DNA of 64,000 nucleotides from a bacterium 210917-SL.2.15. Lineage in GTDB: Bacteria; Bacillota; Clostridia; Oscillospirales; Oscillospiraceae. The stretch spans positions 310,001 through 374,000 of the forward strand of contig JAJCJC010000001.1 in assembly GCA_020555605.1 (NCBI GenBank), read 5' to 3'. Made by a program: the position numbers and the translations under genes. Below the pieces are notes generated by a model. It made no database searches, was not told where the DNA came from, and saw nothing but the letters and a program-made list of their open reading frames with translations. Shown one piece after another: positions 34,790 to 44,403 of the stretch. How positions within the stretch are numbered: position 1 is the first letter of the stretch; every line of letters begins with the position of its first letter.

Positions 34790-34865
34790 AAGGTAGCATA
34801 ATTGGACAGCATTTTCAAGGAGTATTTGGGAATTTTTGGGAATTTGTGCAGTTTTTCGTTCGACG
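34790..34865 (-). promoter_or_regulatory. Spo0A promoter with a candidate 0A box
   Basis: Minus-strand TTGAAA (34818-34813), 17-bp spacer, TACCTT (34795-34790). A near-consensus 0A box, CGTCGAA on the minus strand (34865-34859), lies about 40 bp upstream of the -35 and could allow autoregulation. Confidence 0.55.
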
Positions 34866-34920
34866 GCCTTCGTATGGGTTTTCAGTAAATCTGTCGCTTT
34901 GGAGGTATTTCGGTCAAATC

Positions 34921-35997
34921 TTAAGGTTCTGCCTCGAGCATGTGCTCCATCAAGATGGCGTACCCCTTTGTCGGATCGCTCACAAGAACATGTGTCACTG
35001 CACCCACCAGCTTGCCGTTTTGTAAAATGGGGCTGCCAGACATCCCCTGCACAATTCCTCCAGTGGCGGACAATAGTCTTTTATCTGTGACACGTATCAA
35101 CATGTCGCGTCCGCCGTCTTTATTCTCCATAATTTTGGTAATTTTGATGAAAAACTCTTCCACCTCGTCACCACGGATGTTGGAAAGGATCACTGCGTTT
35201 CCACATTTTACTTCCTCCCGGCGCGCCACTTCCAGCGCTTCTCCGGAAACCATAAAGGTATCCCTCAGCGTACCGAAAATACCGGACGAAGAGTTACAGG
35301 TTAACTCTCCCAGCTCCTGAGCAGGTTTAAAATCGCCCGTCAGTTCACCGGGCGTGCCGCTGTGTCCCTTCTTCACCGAGGCTACATCGGCATACATCAG
35401 CGCACCGGAGGAAATGGGCATCAACTGAGCCGTGTCCACGTCCGTGATGCCGTGGCCCAGCGCGCCGAATGCACCTGTCTGCGGGTCATAATAGGTCATT
35501 GTTCCAATGCCAGCCATGCTGTCCCGCACCCAAGCTCCCAGCCTGTACACACCGTCAGCGCCGCTTTCCGGCGTCGCTTCCAGCGACAGCGTTTTAGCCC
35601 CGCGCTTCACCGTTAGCGAAACGCTCTGCGCACCGTTTTTCTGCAGCGCGGTCTGCAGCTGCTCTGTGCTCTTCAAATCCTCGTCATTGAGTTCCAGCAG
35701 GACATCCCCCGTACGGATTCCACATTGCCGCGCGGGGGAGGCAGCGCCATCCTCCGTCACGCTTTCCGACAGATTCACCACCAGCAGCCCGTCGGAGAAC
35801 AGCTTGACGCCCACGGCGCGTCCCAGCGGCACCAACGCCCGGGGCTGGCCCGATGCGCTTTCGGCGCTGGATACGGCTGCATAAGCCGGGGCCGCCGTGC
35901 AAAAAGTGAAAACAAGCGCTCCCAGAACAGCGGCGGCCCGACGCCGGAAGCCCGGCGCCCTGCGGCGAATCGATTGCAAAGAAAAAGGTTCATCCAT
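34921..35997 (-). CDS. spoIVB: SpoIVB serine peptidase
   Basis: 358 residues. Signals from the forespore by cleaving SpoIVFA, leading to SpoIVFB activation and sigma-K processing in the mother cell. An N-terminal signal/anchor segment lies at about residues 20-45, then a PDZ domain (CGIRTGDVLLELNDEDL) and a C-terminal S55 peptidase domain. The catalytic Ser is in QGMSGSPILQNGKLVGAVTHVLV, and a His is present in FGALGHGITDVD. The start at ATG 35997 has AAGGGGTGA upstream. Confidence 0.95.
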   Translation of the reverse strand: MDEPFSLQSIRRRAPGFRRRAAAVLGALVFTFCTAAPAYAAVSSAESASGQPRALVPLGRAVGVKLFSDGLLVVNLSESVTEDGAASPARQCGIRTGDVLLELNDEDLKSTEQLQTALQKNGAQSVSLTVKRGAKTLSLEATPESGADGVYRLGAWVRDSMAGIGTMTYYDPQTGAFGALGHGITDVDTAQLMPISSGALMYADVASVKKGHSGTPGELTGDFKPAQELGELTCNSSSGIFGTLRDTFMVSGEALEVARREEVKCGNAVILSNIRGDEVEEFFIKITKIMENKDGGRDMLIRVTDKRLLSATGGIVQGMSGSPILQNGKLVGAVTHVLVSDPTKGYAILMEHMLEAEP

Positions 35998-36213
35998 TCG
36001 ATCACCCCTTGTCAAAATTTGCGGCAAAGCTCTGCGGCGTTGTTACGTTGCCCACCGCAGCAGCAAAAAACAAGGAGTAAAATCAGGCGATTTTGGATGG
36101 CGCGATCTGGAAAATCACCGCGCCGCAGCCGGATCGGAAAGGTGCGGAGCAAATTTTTCTGCTTTCCTCTAAAAACTGTCATTGCTCCAACGGCCGTTTT
36201 CCAAAATTTTCCT

Positions 36214-36244
36214 TCAAAGGGCGATGGGAAACCAACGCCCTTTG
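36214..36244 (-). repeat. Inverted repeat upstream of spoIVB
   Basis: CAAAGGGCG and its complement (36214-36222 with 36234-36242) form a hairpin in the 304-bp gap between ftsZ and spoIVB. No T-run follows; function unknown. Confidence 0.5.
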
Positions 36245-36255
36245 ATGTAAATGAA

Positions 36256-36288
36256 AAACGCGGCAGGAGAGAAACTCCTGCCGCGTTT
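36256..36288 (-). terminator. ftsZ / dcw operon terminator
   Basis: Perfect 14-bp stem AAACGCGGCAGGAG and its complement with a 5-nt loop. On the minus strand it is followed by TTCAT after a T-rich arm. Confidence 0.85.
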
Positions 36289-36301
36289 AGCTTGTCCCAT
36301 T

Positions 36302-37453
36302 TCACTGGCGCTTATTGAAAATATTAAAAATTGCGTCGAACGGATCATCCTCTGCGTCGCTGGAAGAAACGCTGGCCGGTTCCGGCTGCTGCGGCGCATC
36401 CGCTGTCTCCTCCTCCGCCTTCTGGGCGGCAGTGGTCTGCTCCACTTTTTTCTCCGCCTCAGTGAAGGGCTTTTCCGTCATAGTGCTCTTGCCAGTGCTT
36501 TCATCAAATCCTGTGGCAATCACAGTCACGCGGATCTCATCTTCCATAGCTTCGTCGAAGGTGGCGCCGAAGATGATATTGGCATCCGGATGGGCCGCCT
36601 GCTGCACCAGCGTGGCCGCCTGCTCCACCTCGTCGAGTCCGATGTCCATAGAGCCGGTCACATTAACCAGAACGCCCTTAGCCCCATTGATGGAGGTTTC
36701 GAGCAGGGGGCTGGAAATAGCCATTTTTGCAGCTTCCTCAGCCTTATTTTTACCCTCGGCCCGGCCCACGCCCATGTGGGCAAAGCCCGCATCCTTCATC
36801 ACAGAGGTCACGTCGGCAAAGTCCAGGTTGATGAAGCCGGTATCGTTAATCAGATCGGAGATGGACTGCACCGCCTGGCGCAGCACATCGTCGGCAATGG
36901 CAAAGGCGTTGGCAAAGGTGATCTTCTGATCGGTGGCGTGCTTGAGACGCTCATTGGGGATAATCACCAGGGAATCCACCTTGTCCTTGAGGTCCTCAAT
37001 CCCCTGCTCGGCCTGGATCATACGGCGGCGGCCCTCAAAGCCAAAGGGTTTGGTGACCACGCCAATGGTGAGAACGCCCGCCTCGCGGGCCACATCTGCC
37101 ACCACAGGCGCTGCGCCAGTGCCGGTGCCGCCGCCCATGCCGGCGGTGATAAACACCATATCCGTCTCTTCCAGCGCTTTTGCGATCTGGGCGCGGTTCT
37201 CCTCCGCGCTTTTGCGACCGATCTCCGGGTTGGAGCCTGCCCCCTGGCCATGGGTCAGCTTTTCGCCGATCTGGATTTTATACGTGGCGCCGGAACGGGA
37301 CAGGACCTGCTTGTCCGTATTGACCGCGACAAACTCCACACCCTTTGCTCCAGTCTGCACCATGCGGTTGACCACGTTGTTGCCGCCGCCTCCGACGCCG
37401 ATGACCTTAATATTGACTACGTTCTCAGGACCGACATCCAAACCAAATGCCAT
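36302..37453 (-). CDS. ftsZ: Cell division protein FtsZ
   Basis: 383 residues. Tubulin-like GTPase that forms the division ring. The GTP-binding G-box [13 protein letters not shown] lies near residue 105, the N-terminal region reads [17 protein letters not shown], and the T7 synergy loop appears as [20 protein letters not shown]. An acidic, Glu/Ala-rich linker follows, and the C-terminal conserved peptide ends [15 protein letters not shown]. It is the last gene of the dcw cluster. AGGAGGAACC precedes the ATG. Confidence 0.97.
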   Translation of the reverse strand: MAFGLDVGPENVVNIKVIGVGGGGNNVVNRMVQTGAKGVEFVAVNTDKQVLSRSGATYKIQIGEKLTHGQGAGSNPEIGRKSAEENRAQIAKALEETDMVFITAGMGGGTGTGAAPVVADVAREAGVLTIGVVTKPFGFEGRRRMIQAEQGIEDLKDKVDSLVIIPNERLKHATDQKITFANAFAIADDVLRQAVQSISDLINDTGFINLDFADVTSVMKDAGFAHMGVGRAEGKNKAEEAAKMAISSPLLETSINGAKGVLVNVTGSMDIGLDEVEQAATLVQQAAHPDANIIFGATFDEAMEDEIRVTVIATGFDESTGKSTMTEKPFTEAEKKVEQTTAAQKAEEETADAPQQPEPASVSSSDAEDDPFDAIFNIFNKRQ

Positions 37454-37497
37454 GATGGTTCCTCCTTAAATTTATGCAAACTACAAGACGTTGCGTT

Positions 37498-37902
37498 TTA
37501 CAGCGGGTCAAGATGGTCGCTTTGCCCCATTTCTTGTGTTTTGTCAGTATTTTTACTTATTGTATTACGGTTTCCAGACAAGGTCAAGAGTTCTCGCCGG
37601 ATTTCTCCAAAGTTTTGGAACAATCGCGTGCCGAACACCACCACGGCCGCCAAATAAAGCGAAATACCGATGCGCTCGCCCATATAGGTGAGGAATACCG
37701 CGATCAGCCCGTTGCCCAACGCGCCGGAGACAAAGAGCGAGCCGCGAAATTTGTGATGCAGCCGCGCATTGATGCCGCCTGCCGCGGCATCAATGGCTGC
37801 CAGCAGCATCACCGCCGCATAAATCGAATACTGTGCGGGGATGCTCCACGGCAGCAGCGCGCCGATAAGCACGCCCAGCAAAACGCTCAATACAATATAC
37901 AT
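37498..37902 (-). CDS. sbp: Small basic protein Sbp (DUF1290)
   Basis: 134-residue membrane protein with three or four hydrophobic segments in residues 1-95, and ALLPWSIPAQYSIYAAVMLLAAID and FLTYMGERIGISLYLAAVVVFGTRLF as in the Sbp family encoded beside ftsZ in Firmicutes. The C-terminal 30 residues are polar. Its function is not established. Its ATG overlaps the stop codon of the DUF881 gene by 1 bp. Confidence 0.88.
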   Translation of the reverse strand: MYIVLSVLLGVLIGALLPWSIPAQYSIYAAVMLLAAIDAAAGGINARLHHKFRGSLFVSGALGNGLIAVFLTYMGERIGISLYLAAVVVFGTRLFQNFGEIRRELLTLSGNRNTISKNTDKTQEMGQSDHLDPL

Positions 37903-38663
37903 CAGGACGCCTCCGTTTCTTCGTCCGTCACATTGTCCTCAGTGGCGGTCTGTGCATAACGGTACTCGATGGTGCCGTCATAGGCAGGAACAAGAAGCTC
38001 GTCCACTTCTGTGGCGCTCACCTGGATGGACCACTGCTTGAGCACATCCACCACACCGTTGCGCATCATCAGCGCATTGAACATGGTATCTGTGTCGCCG
38101 ATAGCGTCGATGACAAAGGGCGCACTGGTACGCCGTCCGTTGATGGTGACCACCGATCCGCTGCAGCGGATCTCCGATGTAGCAAGAATACGGTTGCCGT
38201 TGAGGGACAATGCCTCCGCCCCGGCGTCACGCAGTTCGTTGACCACGGAAAGAATGTCGCTGTCGTGGATCAGATAATCCGCCTCATCGCCGCTGGTGTT
38301 GGCTGCGGTGCTGTCCTCCAGCACCACCTCGATGCCGGGCCCTACCACATCAGTCATGCCAGCAGCCAGCTGCAGATAGGCAATTTCGTCCAGCAGAGCC
38401 TGATCGCTTTGCTCACTGCTGCCGGCGGCGGCCTCACGGTAACTCTGCACCTCTTTGCGCATTTCCTTCACCTGCTCCAAGAGCCGGTCGTTCTGCTCCC
38501 GCGCTTCATCCAGCAGATTCTGCATCGTCTGCACGCGGGTCGTATTCAAACCGTCCACCTGATTGTTTTCCCGCACGCTTTTGAACTGCAGCGCCAGCAG
38601 GATGCCCAGGATCACACAAACCACACTGATGGACACCTTGCCAATGTGTTTCGACTCTTTCAT
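37902..38663 (-). CDS. DUF881 family protein
   Basis: 253 residues. One N-terminal membrane anchor (about 8-28), a coiled-coil segment (residues 40-75; LLDEAREQNDRLLEQVKEMRKEVQSYR), then a DUF881 domain with GPGIEVVLEDS and NELRDAGAEALSLNGNRI. Members sit next to ftsQ and sbp in Firmicute division clusters; the role is unknown. ATG 38663 is preferred; the frame continues to a TTG at 38696 that overlaps ftsQ. It ends in an acidic tail. Confidence 0.85.
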   Translation of the reverse strand: MKESKHIGKVSISVVCVILGILLALQFKSVRENNQVDGLNTTRVQTMQNLLDEAREQNDRLLEQVKEMRKEVQSYREAAAGSSEQSDQALLDEIAYLQLAAGMTDVVGPGIEVVLEDSTAANTSGDEADYLIHDSDILSVVNELRDAGAEALSLNGNRILATSEIRCSGSVVTINGRRTSAPFVIDAIGDTDTMFNALMMRNGVVDVLKQWSIQVSATEVDELLVPAYDGTIEYRYAQTATEDNVTDEETEAS

Positions 38664-38692
38664 GAAATAACCGTATCCTCTTTTCTTTTGTA

Positions 38693-39454
38693 TCAATCCG
38701 GAATGAAGTGGATCTCGCCGTCGGCCGTCAGATCGAGCACGCCCGCACGCTGGTCACCCTGCTCTTCCAGACGCTCGATCACCTGGCCCAGCCGCGTGAG
38801 TTTATAGGGAAAATCAGCGCCGTAGGGAAATTTTACCACATAACGATCCGCGTATTTGATCGATATAACGGACTCCTGGGAGAAATCAAAACTTCCGACG
38901 CCCTGGAGCATCCCTTTTTCCTCCAGTGCCGCCAGCAAATCGAGCAGCTGCTTCAGGGCACGCTCCTGCCCTTCCTCCACAGCAGCCTTTTTCCCCACCT
39001 CCGGCTCTGCCAGGGTCAGTCCTGTGATCAATGCGCCACGGCCGGCCTCAGCGCGCTTTCCCAGGAGCTTTCCTTCCGCGCTGAGAACCCAATATGTCCC
39101 ATGATCCTCAATCACACCGCCCTGATTGCTGTCCGTCACTTCGATCAGCAATGTATCGGGCAGCTTGCGGCTGATGCTGACGGAGGATACATATGGTAGC
39201 TTTTCCAGGATGGACTCATAAATCTCATACTTATTCAGTAAGAATAGATTATCGCCCTGTTTGACGCCGGAGGCTGTGATGATCTCTTCGCTGCTGTATT
39301 CCGTCGTGCCGGAAACCGTGATGGTTTCCACCTTGAAAAACAAGGTCAGCGCCGCTACGATAGCTCCACTGATGACCACAACGCTGAGCAGCTTATAAAG
39401 CACCGCCGCACTGCGATGATGCCGCCGCCGGCGTGTGTGCCGCCTTCTAGCCAT
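38693..39454 (-). CDS. ftsQ: Cell division protein FtsQ/DivIB
   Basis: 253 residues. A very basic N-terminus (ARRRHTRRRRHHRSA), one membrane segment near 25-45, then a POTRA domain (FKVETITVSGTTEYSSEEIITASGVKQGDNLFLLN) and a beta domain. It joins the FtsL/FtsB-type divisome subcomplex that recruits and controls septal wall synthases. Size is normal for DivIB. Confidence 0.92.
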   Translation of the reverse strand: MARRRHTRRRRHHRSAAVLYKLLSVVVISGAIVAALTLFFKVETITVSGTTEYSSEEIITASGVKQGDNLFLLNKYEIYESILEKLPYVSSVSISRKLPDTLLIEVTDSNQGGVIEDHGTYWVLSAEGKLLGKRAEAGRGALITGLTLAEPEVGKKAAVEEGQERALKQLLDLLAALEEKGMLQGVGSFDFSQESVISIKYADRYVVKFPYGADFPYKLTRLGQVIERLEEQGDQRAGVLDLTADGEIHFIPD

Positions 39455-39526
39455 AGGTATCCTCCTTTCTTTTGTGTTCTCTTCCCGCTCCGCCCTCTGC
39501 AGGGCGGAGCAGGATAGTGTATTATA

Positions 39527-40795
39527 TCAGTTTTTTTCTGTTTCGTCCACTCGCACAATATCTGCCCCCAAGCAGGCTAGGTCGCCGGCGAGATCAGCAT
39601 AACCCCGATCGATGTGATGCAACTCCGAAACGCGGCTCTCCCCTTCGGCTGTCAGCGCCGCCACAGCCAACGCCGCGCCGCCGCGCAGATCCGTCGCCCG
39701 CACCCTGGCCCCATGCAGCTTCCCCACACCGCACACCACCGCTACGCGCCCCTCTGTACGGATGCTGGCTCCCAGTCGGGTCAGCTCATCCACGTGGCGA
39801 TAGCGGTTTTCAAAAATATTTTCAATAAACACTGTGGTGCCTTTGGCTTTCAGCAGTGCCGCCATCAGCACAGCTTGGGCATCGGTGGGAAAACCAGGAT
39901 AGGGCGCTGTCCGCACCGGGCGGATGGACCGCAGGCAGCCATCGCTGCGCAGCTGCACCCAGTCTGTATGGCTGCGCACGGTGCAGCCCGCTTCTTTCAG
40001 CGCCGCCGTCACAGTGGAAAGATGGCGGTAATCCACCCGCCGCAGCAGCACATCGCCTCCGGCAGCGGCCGCCGCAGAAAGATAGGTGGCCGCCACAATC
40101 CGGTCGGCGATGATCGTGTGCTCACAATCGTGCAGCGGCCGGTTGCCCTGCACCACAATTGTGGAACTGCCCGCGCCGCGCACATCCGCGCCGCAGTCGT
40201 TCAAAAAGTTCTGCAGATCCACGATCTCCGGTTCCCGCGCCGCATTGCACAGCACGGTGGTGCCCTCGGCCCCGCAGGCCGCCAGAATCACATTTTCCGT
40301 GGCCCCCACGCTGGGAATGCTCAGCGTGATCTCGCAGCCCCGCAGCTTCCGGGCACAGCAGTGGAGATAGCCGCCCTTTTCTTCGATTTCCACGCCCATG
40401 GCCCGCAGGGCCGCCAAATGCAGATCAATGGGCCGCGGACCCAACTCGCAACCACCGGGATAGGACAACACCGCGCGGCCGCATCGCGCCAGAATCGCTC
40501 CCAGAAAAATAACAGACGATCGCATCTCCCGCATCATGGCATCGGGGATCTCACCGCAGGTCATGGCACCGGTATGTACGCACAACGTGTCCCCCTCCCA
40601 CTCCGCACTGCAGCCCAAACGGCGCAGAATACGGATCGAGGCATCCACATCCTGCAGGTGCGGGCAGCGGTGGAGCACGCTCTGTCCCCGGTTAAGCAAT
40701 GTCGCTGCCAAAATCGGCAGCACGCTGTTTTTTGCTCCCTGAACCTCCAGTTCCCCCTGTAGGGCGCGGCCGCCGATGATTTTCAAATAATTCAT
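39527..40795 (-). CDS. murA: UDP-N-acetylglucosamine 1-carboxyvinyltransferase
   Basis: 422 residues. First committed step of peptidoglycan synthesis, transferring enolpyruvate to UDP-GlcNAc. Features include GGRALQGELEVQGAKNSVLPILAATLL at the N-terminus and the active-site Cys in YPGGCELGPRPIDLH, so it should be sensitive to fosfomycin-type alkylation. PTDAQAVLMAALL and a MurA C-terminal repeat follow. Position inside the division cluster between murG and ftsQ is common in Clostridia. Confidence 0.96.
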   Translation of the reverse strand: MNYLKIIGGRALQGELEVQGAKNSVLPILAATLLNRGQSVLHRCPHLQDVDASIRILRRLGCSAEWEGDTLCVHTGAMTCGEIPDAMMREMRSSVIFLGAILARCGRAVLSYPGGCELGPRPIDLHLAALRAMGVEIEEKGGYLHCCARKLRGCEITLSIPSVGATENVILAACGAEGTTVLCNAAREPEIVDLQNFLNDCGADVRGAGSSTIVVQGNRPLHDCEHTIIADRIVAATYLSAAAAAGGDVLLRRVDYRHLSTVTAALKEAGCTVRSHTDWVQLRSDGCLRSIRPVRTAPYPGFPTDAQAVLMAALLKAKGTTVFIENIFENRYRHVDELTRLGASIRTEGRVAVVCGVGKLHGARVRATDLRGGAALAVAALTAEGESRVSELHHIDRGYADLAGDLACLGADIVRVDETEKN

Positions 40796-40852
40796 AGGCT
40801 CCTCCTTTGCATTTCTACTACCTCATCGTATGCAAAGGAGGGGCCTTTCGTT

Positions 40853-41995
40853 TTAGATTTCCGTTTTTTCCGCCTTCGGCGCCAGCGCCATCACCGTATG
40901 ATAAATGCGTTCGGTGGCATCCGCTACACTGAGCGAAAGCATGGCCTTGCGCATCCCTTCGCGCTTTGTGCTGTCGCCCAAGATTTCCATGGCGGCATTG
41001 TAGAGCGCTTTGCCGCTGCTCTCACTTTCCAGCATCAGGCAGATGCCGCCGGCTTCCTCCAGCACGCGGGCGTTCTTTTCCTGATGGTTGTTGACCACAT
41101 ACGGCGAGGGCACAATGATCGAGGGCATGCCCAGCGCCGTCAGCTCACTGATGGTGGAAGCACCGCCGCGGCTGACCACCAGATCCGCGGCGCGCATCAC
41201 ATTGGGCATATCATAAATATACTCCCGCAGATCCACATCTGTGCCCGCCAGATCCACCCCGGCATCGCGCAGGGCTTCCTGCATCTTGGAATAGCCTGCC
41301 GCCCCCGCAGCGTGAATGTGATGAAATGGACTGCCCGCAGAGAGTTCCGCGCGGATAAAGTCCACCATCTGCTCATTCATATGGGCGGCCCCCAGACTTC
41401 CCCAGAAGGACACTACCAGCGGTTTATCATCCACAAACCCTAATTTGGCACGGGCTTGCGCATGACTGCAGGCAAAAAAGTCGCCCCGCACCGGGGTGCC
41501 GGTGACCACAACCTTTTCCGGATGCTGATAATACTGGCGGCAGGCCTCAAATCCCACCATTACCTTATCCACCAGCGGCTCCAGCGTTTTCGTGGTCAGC
41601 CCCGGCACCATATTGGATTCGTGCACCGCAGTGGGCACGCCGGCCTTGGCACCGTATTTGACCATTGGGTAACTGGCATAGCCGCCGGTACCGACGATCA
41701 GATCCGGTTTAAATTCCTCCAGTACAGTCCTGGCCTGCCGGGGCGTTTTCACTACCAGCGCCGCCGTGTGCAGATTGTGCCGGATATCCGCGACCTTGAA
41801 GGAGCGGTGAAAGTTGTCGATCTCAATGGCCCGAAAGGCGTAGCCCGCCTTTTCAATGAGCTTCCCTTCCATGCCCCGCTTGCTGCCCACAAACAGGATG
41901 TTGACGGCTGTATCCCGCTCCTTCATCAACCCCGCCAGGGCCAGCGCCGGGTTCACATGACCGGCCGTTCCGCCGCAGGTAAAAATCACGTTCAT
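40853..41995 (-). CDS. murG: UDP-GlcNAc:lipid I N-acetylglucosaminyltransferase
   Basis: 380 residues. Peripheral membrane glycosyltransferase that converts lipid I to lipid II. The glycine-rich loop TCGGTAGHVNPALALA lies at the N-terminus and SFWGSLGAAHMNEQM at the start of the second domain. VSRGGASTISELTALGMPSIIVPSP follows. ATG 41995 has AAAGGAC upstream; the longer open frame extends into the gap with ftsW and has no signal. Confidence 0.96.
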   Translation of the reverse strand: MNVIFTCGGTAGHVNPALALAGLMKERDTAVNILFVGSKRGMEGKLIEKAGYAFRAIEIDNFHRSFKVADIRHNLHTAALVVKTPRQARTVLEEFKPDLIVGTGGYASYPMVKYGAKAGVPTAVHESNMVPGLTTKTLEPLVDKVMVGFEACRQYYQHPEKVVVTGTPVRGDFFACSHAQARAKLGFVDDKPLVVSFWGSLGAAHMNEQMVDFIRAELSAGSPFHHIHAAGAAGYSKMQEALRDAGVDLAGTDVDLREYIYDMPNVMRAADLVVSRGGASTISELTALGMPSIIVPSPYVVNNHQEKNARVLEEAGGICLMLESESSGKALYNAAMEILGDSTKREGMRKAMLSLSVADATERIYHTVMALAPKAEKTEI

Positions 41996-42131
41996 CGTTT
42001 TTCCGTCCTTTGTCGTAAAAGTAAAGCGAGCGTTCCAATACAAAGCGCAGTCCGTTCCGCACTGCGGAAGAATCTTCTTCCTGTCAGGAGCGGACTGTCC
42101 CTTTTCGCATAGTGTGGTTCCCTGCTTTTTC

Positions 42132-43307
42132 TTACCCCGATTTTGGCCCCGGGATCTGCCTCGATACGCTGAGTAGCACACCCATTTCAAAAAGCTGAAT
42201 CATCAGCGCCGTACCACCGTAGCTGAAAAAGGGCAATGAAATACCCGTGTTGGGCACAAAATTGGTCACCACCGCTACATTGAGGAACGTCTGCACGGCG
42301 ATCATGGTAGTGATTCCCACCGCCAGCAGGCCGCCGAAACGATCCCTTGCATGCAGGGCAATCCAGTAGCCCCGCAGCACCAGAAAACAGAATAGGGCCA
42401 GGATCAGCGCTGCGCCGATGAAGCCCAGTTCCTCACACACGATGGAAAAAATCATATCATTGTGCTCTTCAGGCAAATACAGTAATTTTTGCCGCCCTTT
42501 TCCAAAGCCCAGGCCCGCAAGCCCCCCTGAGCCGATCGCCAGCAAACTCTGCACCGTCTGATATCCCTCATCGGAGGCATAGGCCCAAGGATCCTTCCAC
42601 TGAAGGATCCGGCTTTGCCCATAGGGCAGCACGCCGGAAATCAGCACCAGAATGCCGCCCACGCCCAAGCTGACGCCCAGAGCCACCATTTTCTGGGAAA
42701 TACCCCCCACAAACATCATGCACGCACCGATGCACAAAATTAAAACTGAACCAGACAGGTGCGGCTCTTTCATCATCAGAAGAACAATCACACCTAAAAT
42801 CAGAAAATAGGGAAAGATACCGTCCCGCAGCGTTTCCATCTTCTCTTTTTTTACACTGATGGTAGCCGCAAAATAGAGGATGACCGCAAATTTCGCCACC
42901 TCAGAAGGTTGGAACGTTGTGAATCCCACATTCAGCCAGCGCGTGGCATTGTTGACTGTAATGGCGATCGGGTAAGGCAGCACAATGACCGCCAGAAGCA
43001 GCACAATGGCTACTCCCAGCAACGGTACTGCCCAGCGGCGCCACCAATGGTAGTCGACCTTTGAAGTGACAAACATCACCACCACGCCCACCACAGCAAA
43101 GACCGCCTGACGAAGGAATACGCTCAGCGCAGCCATAGCGGAGGGATCCTCCGCCTCATAAAACGCCCGGGCAAAGGACGCCGAAAACACCATCAGCACA
43201 CCAATGGCCGTCAGCAGCAGCACCAAAAGGGCAAACGGCAGATCAATAGGGCCTTTGGCCATCAGGCGGTTGATCTGCGCCTTTTGCCGTTTTTCTTCAC
43301 TTGTCAC
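42132..43307 (-). CDS. ftsW: FtsW/SpoVE-type lipid II glycosyltransferase
   Basis: 391-residue SEDS protein with about ten membrane segments. It polymerises lipid II in division or spore septum synthesis together with a class B PBP. Motifs include KFAVILYFAATI, PEEHNDMIFSIVCEELGFIGA (the catalytic Asp region) and NTGISLPFFSYGG. The start is GTG 43307 with GGAGGCGG upstream. Position next to murG and spoVD suggests FtsW or its sporulation paralogue SpoVE. Confidence 0.94.
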   Translation of the reverse strand: MTSEEKRQKAQINRLMAKGPIDLPFALLVLLLTAIGVLMVFSASFARAFYEAEDPSAMAALSVFLRQAVFAVVGVVVMFVTSKVDYHWWRRWAVPLLGVAIVLLLAVIVLPYPIAITVNNATRWLNVGFTTFQPSEVAKFAVILYFAATISVKKEKMETLRDGIFPYFLILGVIVLLMMKEPHLSGSVLILCIGACMMFVGGISQKMVALGVSLGVGGILVLISGVLPYGQSRILQWKDPWAYASDEGYQTVQSLLAIGSGGLAGLGFGKGRQKLLYLPEEHNDMIFSIVCEELGFIGAALILALFCFLVLRGYWIALHARDRFGGLLAVGITTMIAVQTFLNVAVVTNFVPNTGISLPFFSYGGTALMIQLFEMGVLLSVSRQIPGPKSG

Positions 43308-43380
43308 CGCTGCCGCCTCCCTTCAAATACCAACCAGGTCCGCAATACGGCTCCACGGAACATCCGCCGCACCGTCAAGC

Positions 43381-44367
43381 TCAAACTGTAAAGCGATCCG
43401 CCACACCCAGCAACGCCAGGGCGCAAAACACGGTGCTGACCGCCGTAAATACCAAAACGATTTTGATTTCGCTCCAGCCGCACATTTCAAAGTGGTGGTG
43501 CAGCGGCGCCATCTTGAACAGCCGCTTTCCGTGGGTCGCTTTGAAGTAGGTCACCTGGATAATATCCGAAAGTGTTTCCACCACATAAATAATACCCACT
43601 AACAGCAGAATCAGCGGCATATCATAGGCAAAGGCCATGGCGGCCACGCATCCTCCCAGGAAAAGGGAACCCGTGTCGCCCATGAAGACCTTCGCAGGAT
43701 GGAAATTGTAAAAGAGGAACGCCACCAGGCCGCCCAGCAGCGCCGCAGCAAAAATGCCCAGCTGCGTATAGCCCCACCAGAACGCGCAGCAAACGAAAAA
43801 CAGCGCCACCGGTACGGACACACTGCCCACCAGGCCGTCGATGCCGTCGGTGATGTTTACCGCGTTCACCGTGCCCACAATGACAAAGGCCGCAAAAATC
43901 AGATACACCACCCAGTTCAAATGGATGTGCACATTGAAAAAGGGGATGTACACATTGGGCGTGAGCAGATGCTCAAAGCGCATCAGCGTCAGGAACGCCA
44001 CGGCCGCAGCCAGCTGCAAGACAAATTTCTGCAGTGCCGTCAGCCCTTCGTTCTGATGCCGGGTCACTTTTTTATAATCGTCAATATAACCGATAATGCC
44101 AAAGGCCAGGGCAAAAACAAACACATAAAGATGTACAAAGCTGCCCATCATCATACCGCGAATCCCCGCAATAAATACAGCGATGCCAATACCGATAATG
44201 AACATCAGCCCGCCCATGGTGGGGGTGCCTTGCTTGCTCATATGCCAGGTGGGGCCGTCGTCCCGAATGCTCTGCCCCGCCTTCAGGCGGCGCAGGACCG
44301 GGATCAGCATCCGTCCCACAATCAGTGTAACCGCAAAGGCGATCACACAGGAAAGAATCATTTCCAC
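43381..44367 (-). CDS. mraY: Phospho-N-acetylmuramoyl-pentapeptide transferase
   Basis: 328-residue integral membrane enzyme that makes lipid I from UDP-MurNAc-pentapeptide and undecaprenyl phosphate. Ten membrane segments. Motifs include KAGQSIRDDGPTWHMSKQGTPTMGGL, GYIDDYKKV (Asp pair), NITDGIDGL and MGDTGSLFLGG, and the C-terminal HHHFE. The GTG start at 44367 has only a weak site; ATG 44361 is an alternative. Confidence 0.96.
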   Translation of the reverse strand: MEMILSCVIAFAVTLIVGRMLIPVLRRLKAGQSIRDDGPTWHMSKQGTPTMGGLMFIIGIGIAVFIAGIRGMMMGSFVHLYVFVFALAFGIIGYIDDYKKVTRHQNEGLTALQKFVLQLAAAVAFLTLMRFEHLLTPNVYIPFFNVHIHLNWVVYLIFAAFVIVGTVNAVNITDGIDGLVGSVSVPVALFFVCCAFWWGYTQLGIFAAALLGGLVAFLFYNFHPAKVFMGDTGSLFLGGCVAAMAFAYDMPLILLLVGIIYVVETLSDIIQVTYFKATHGKRLFKMAPLHHHFEMCGWSEIKIVLVFTAVSTVFCALALLGVADRFTV

Positions 44368-44403
44368 TCTTGAACCAAACCCTTCTCTTTTGTTTCTTGT
44401 CGC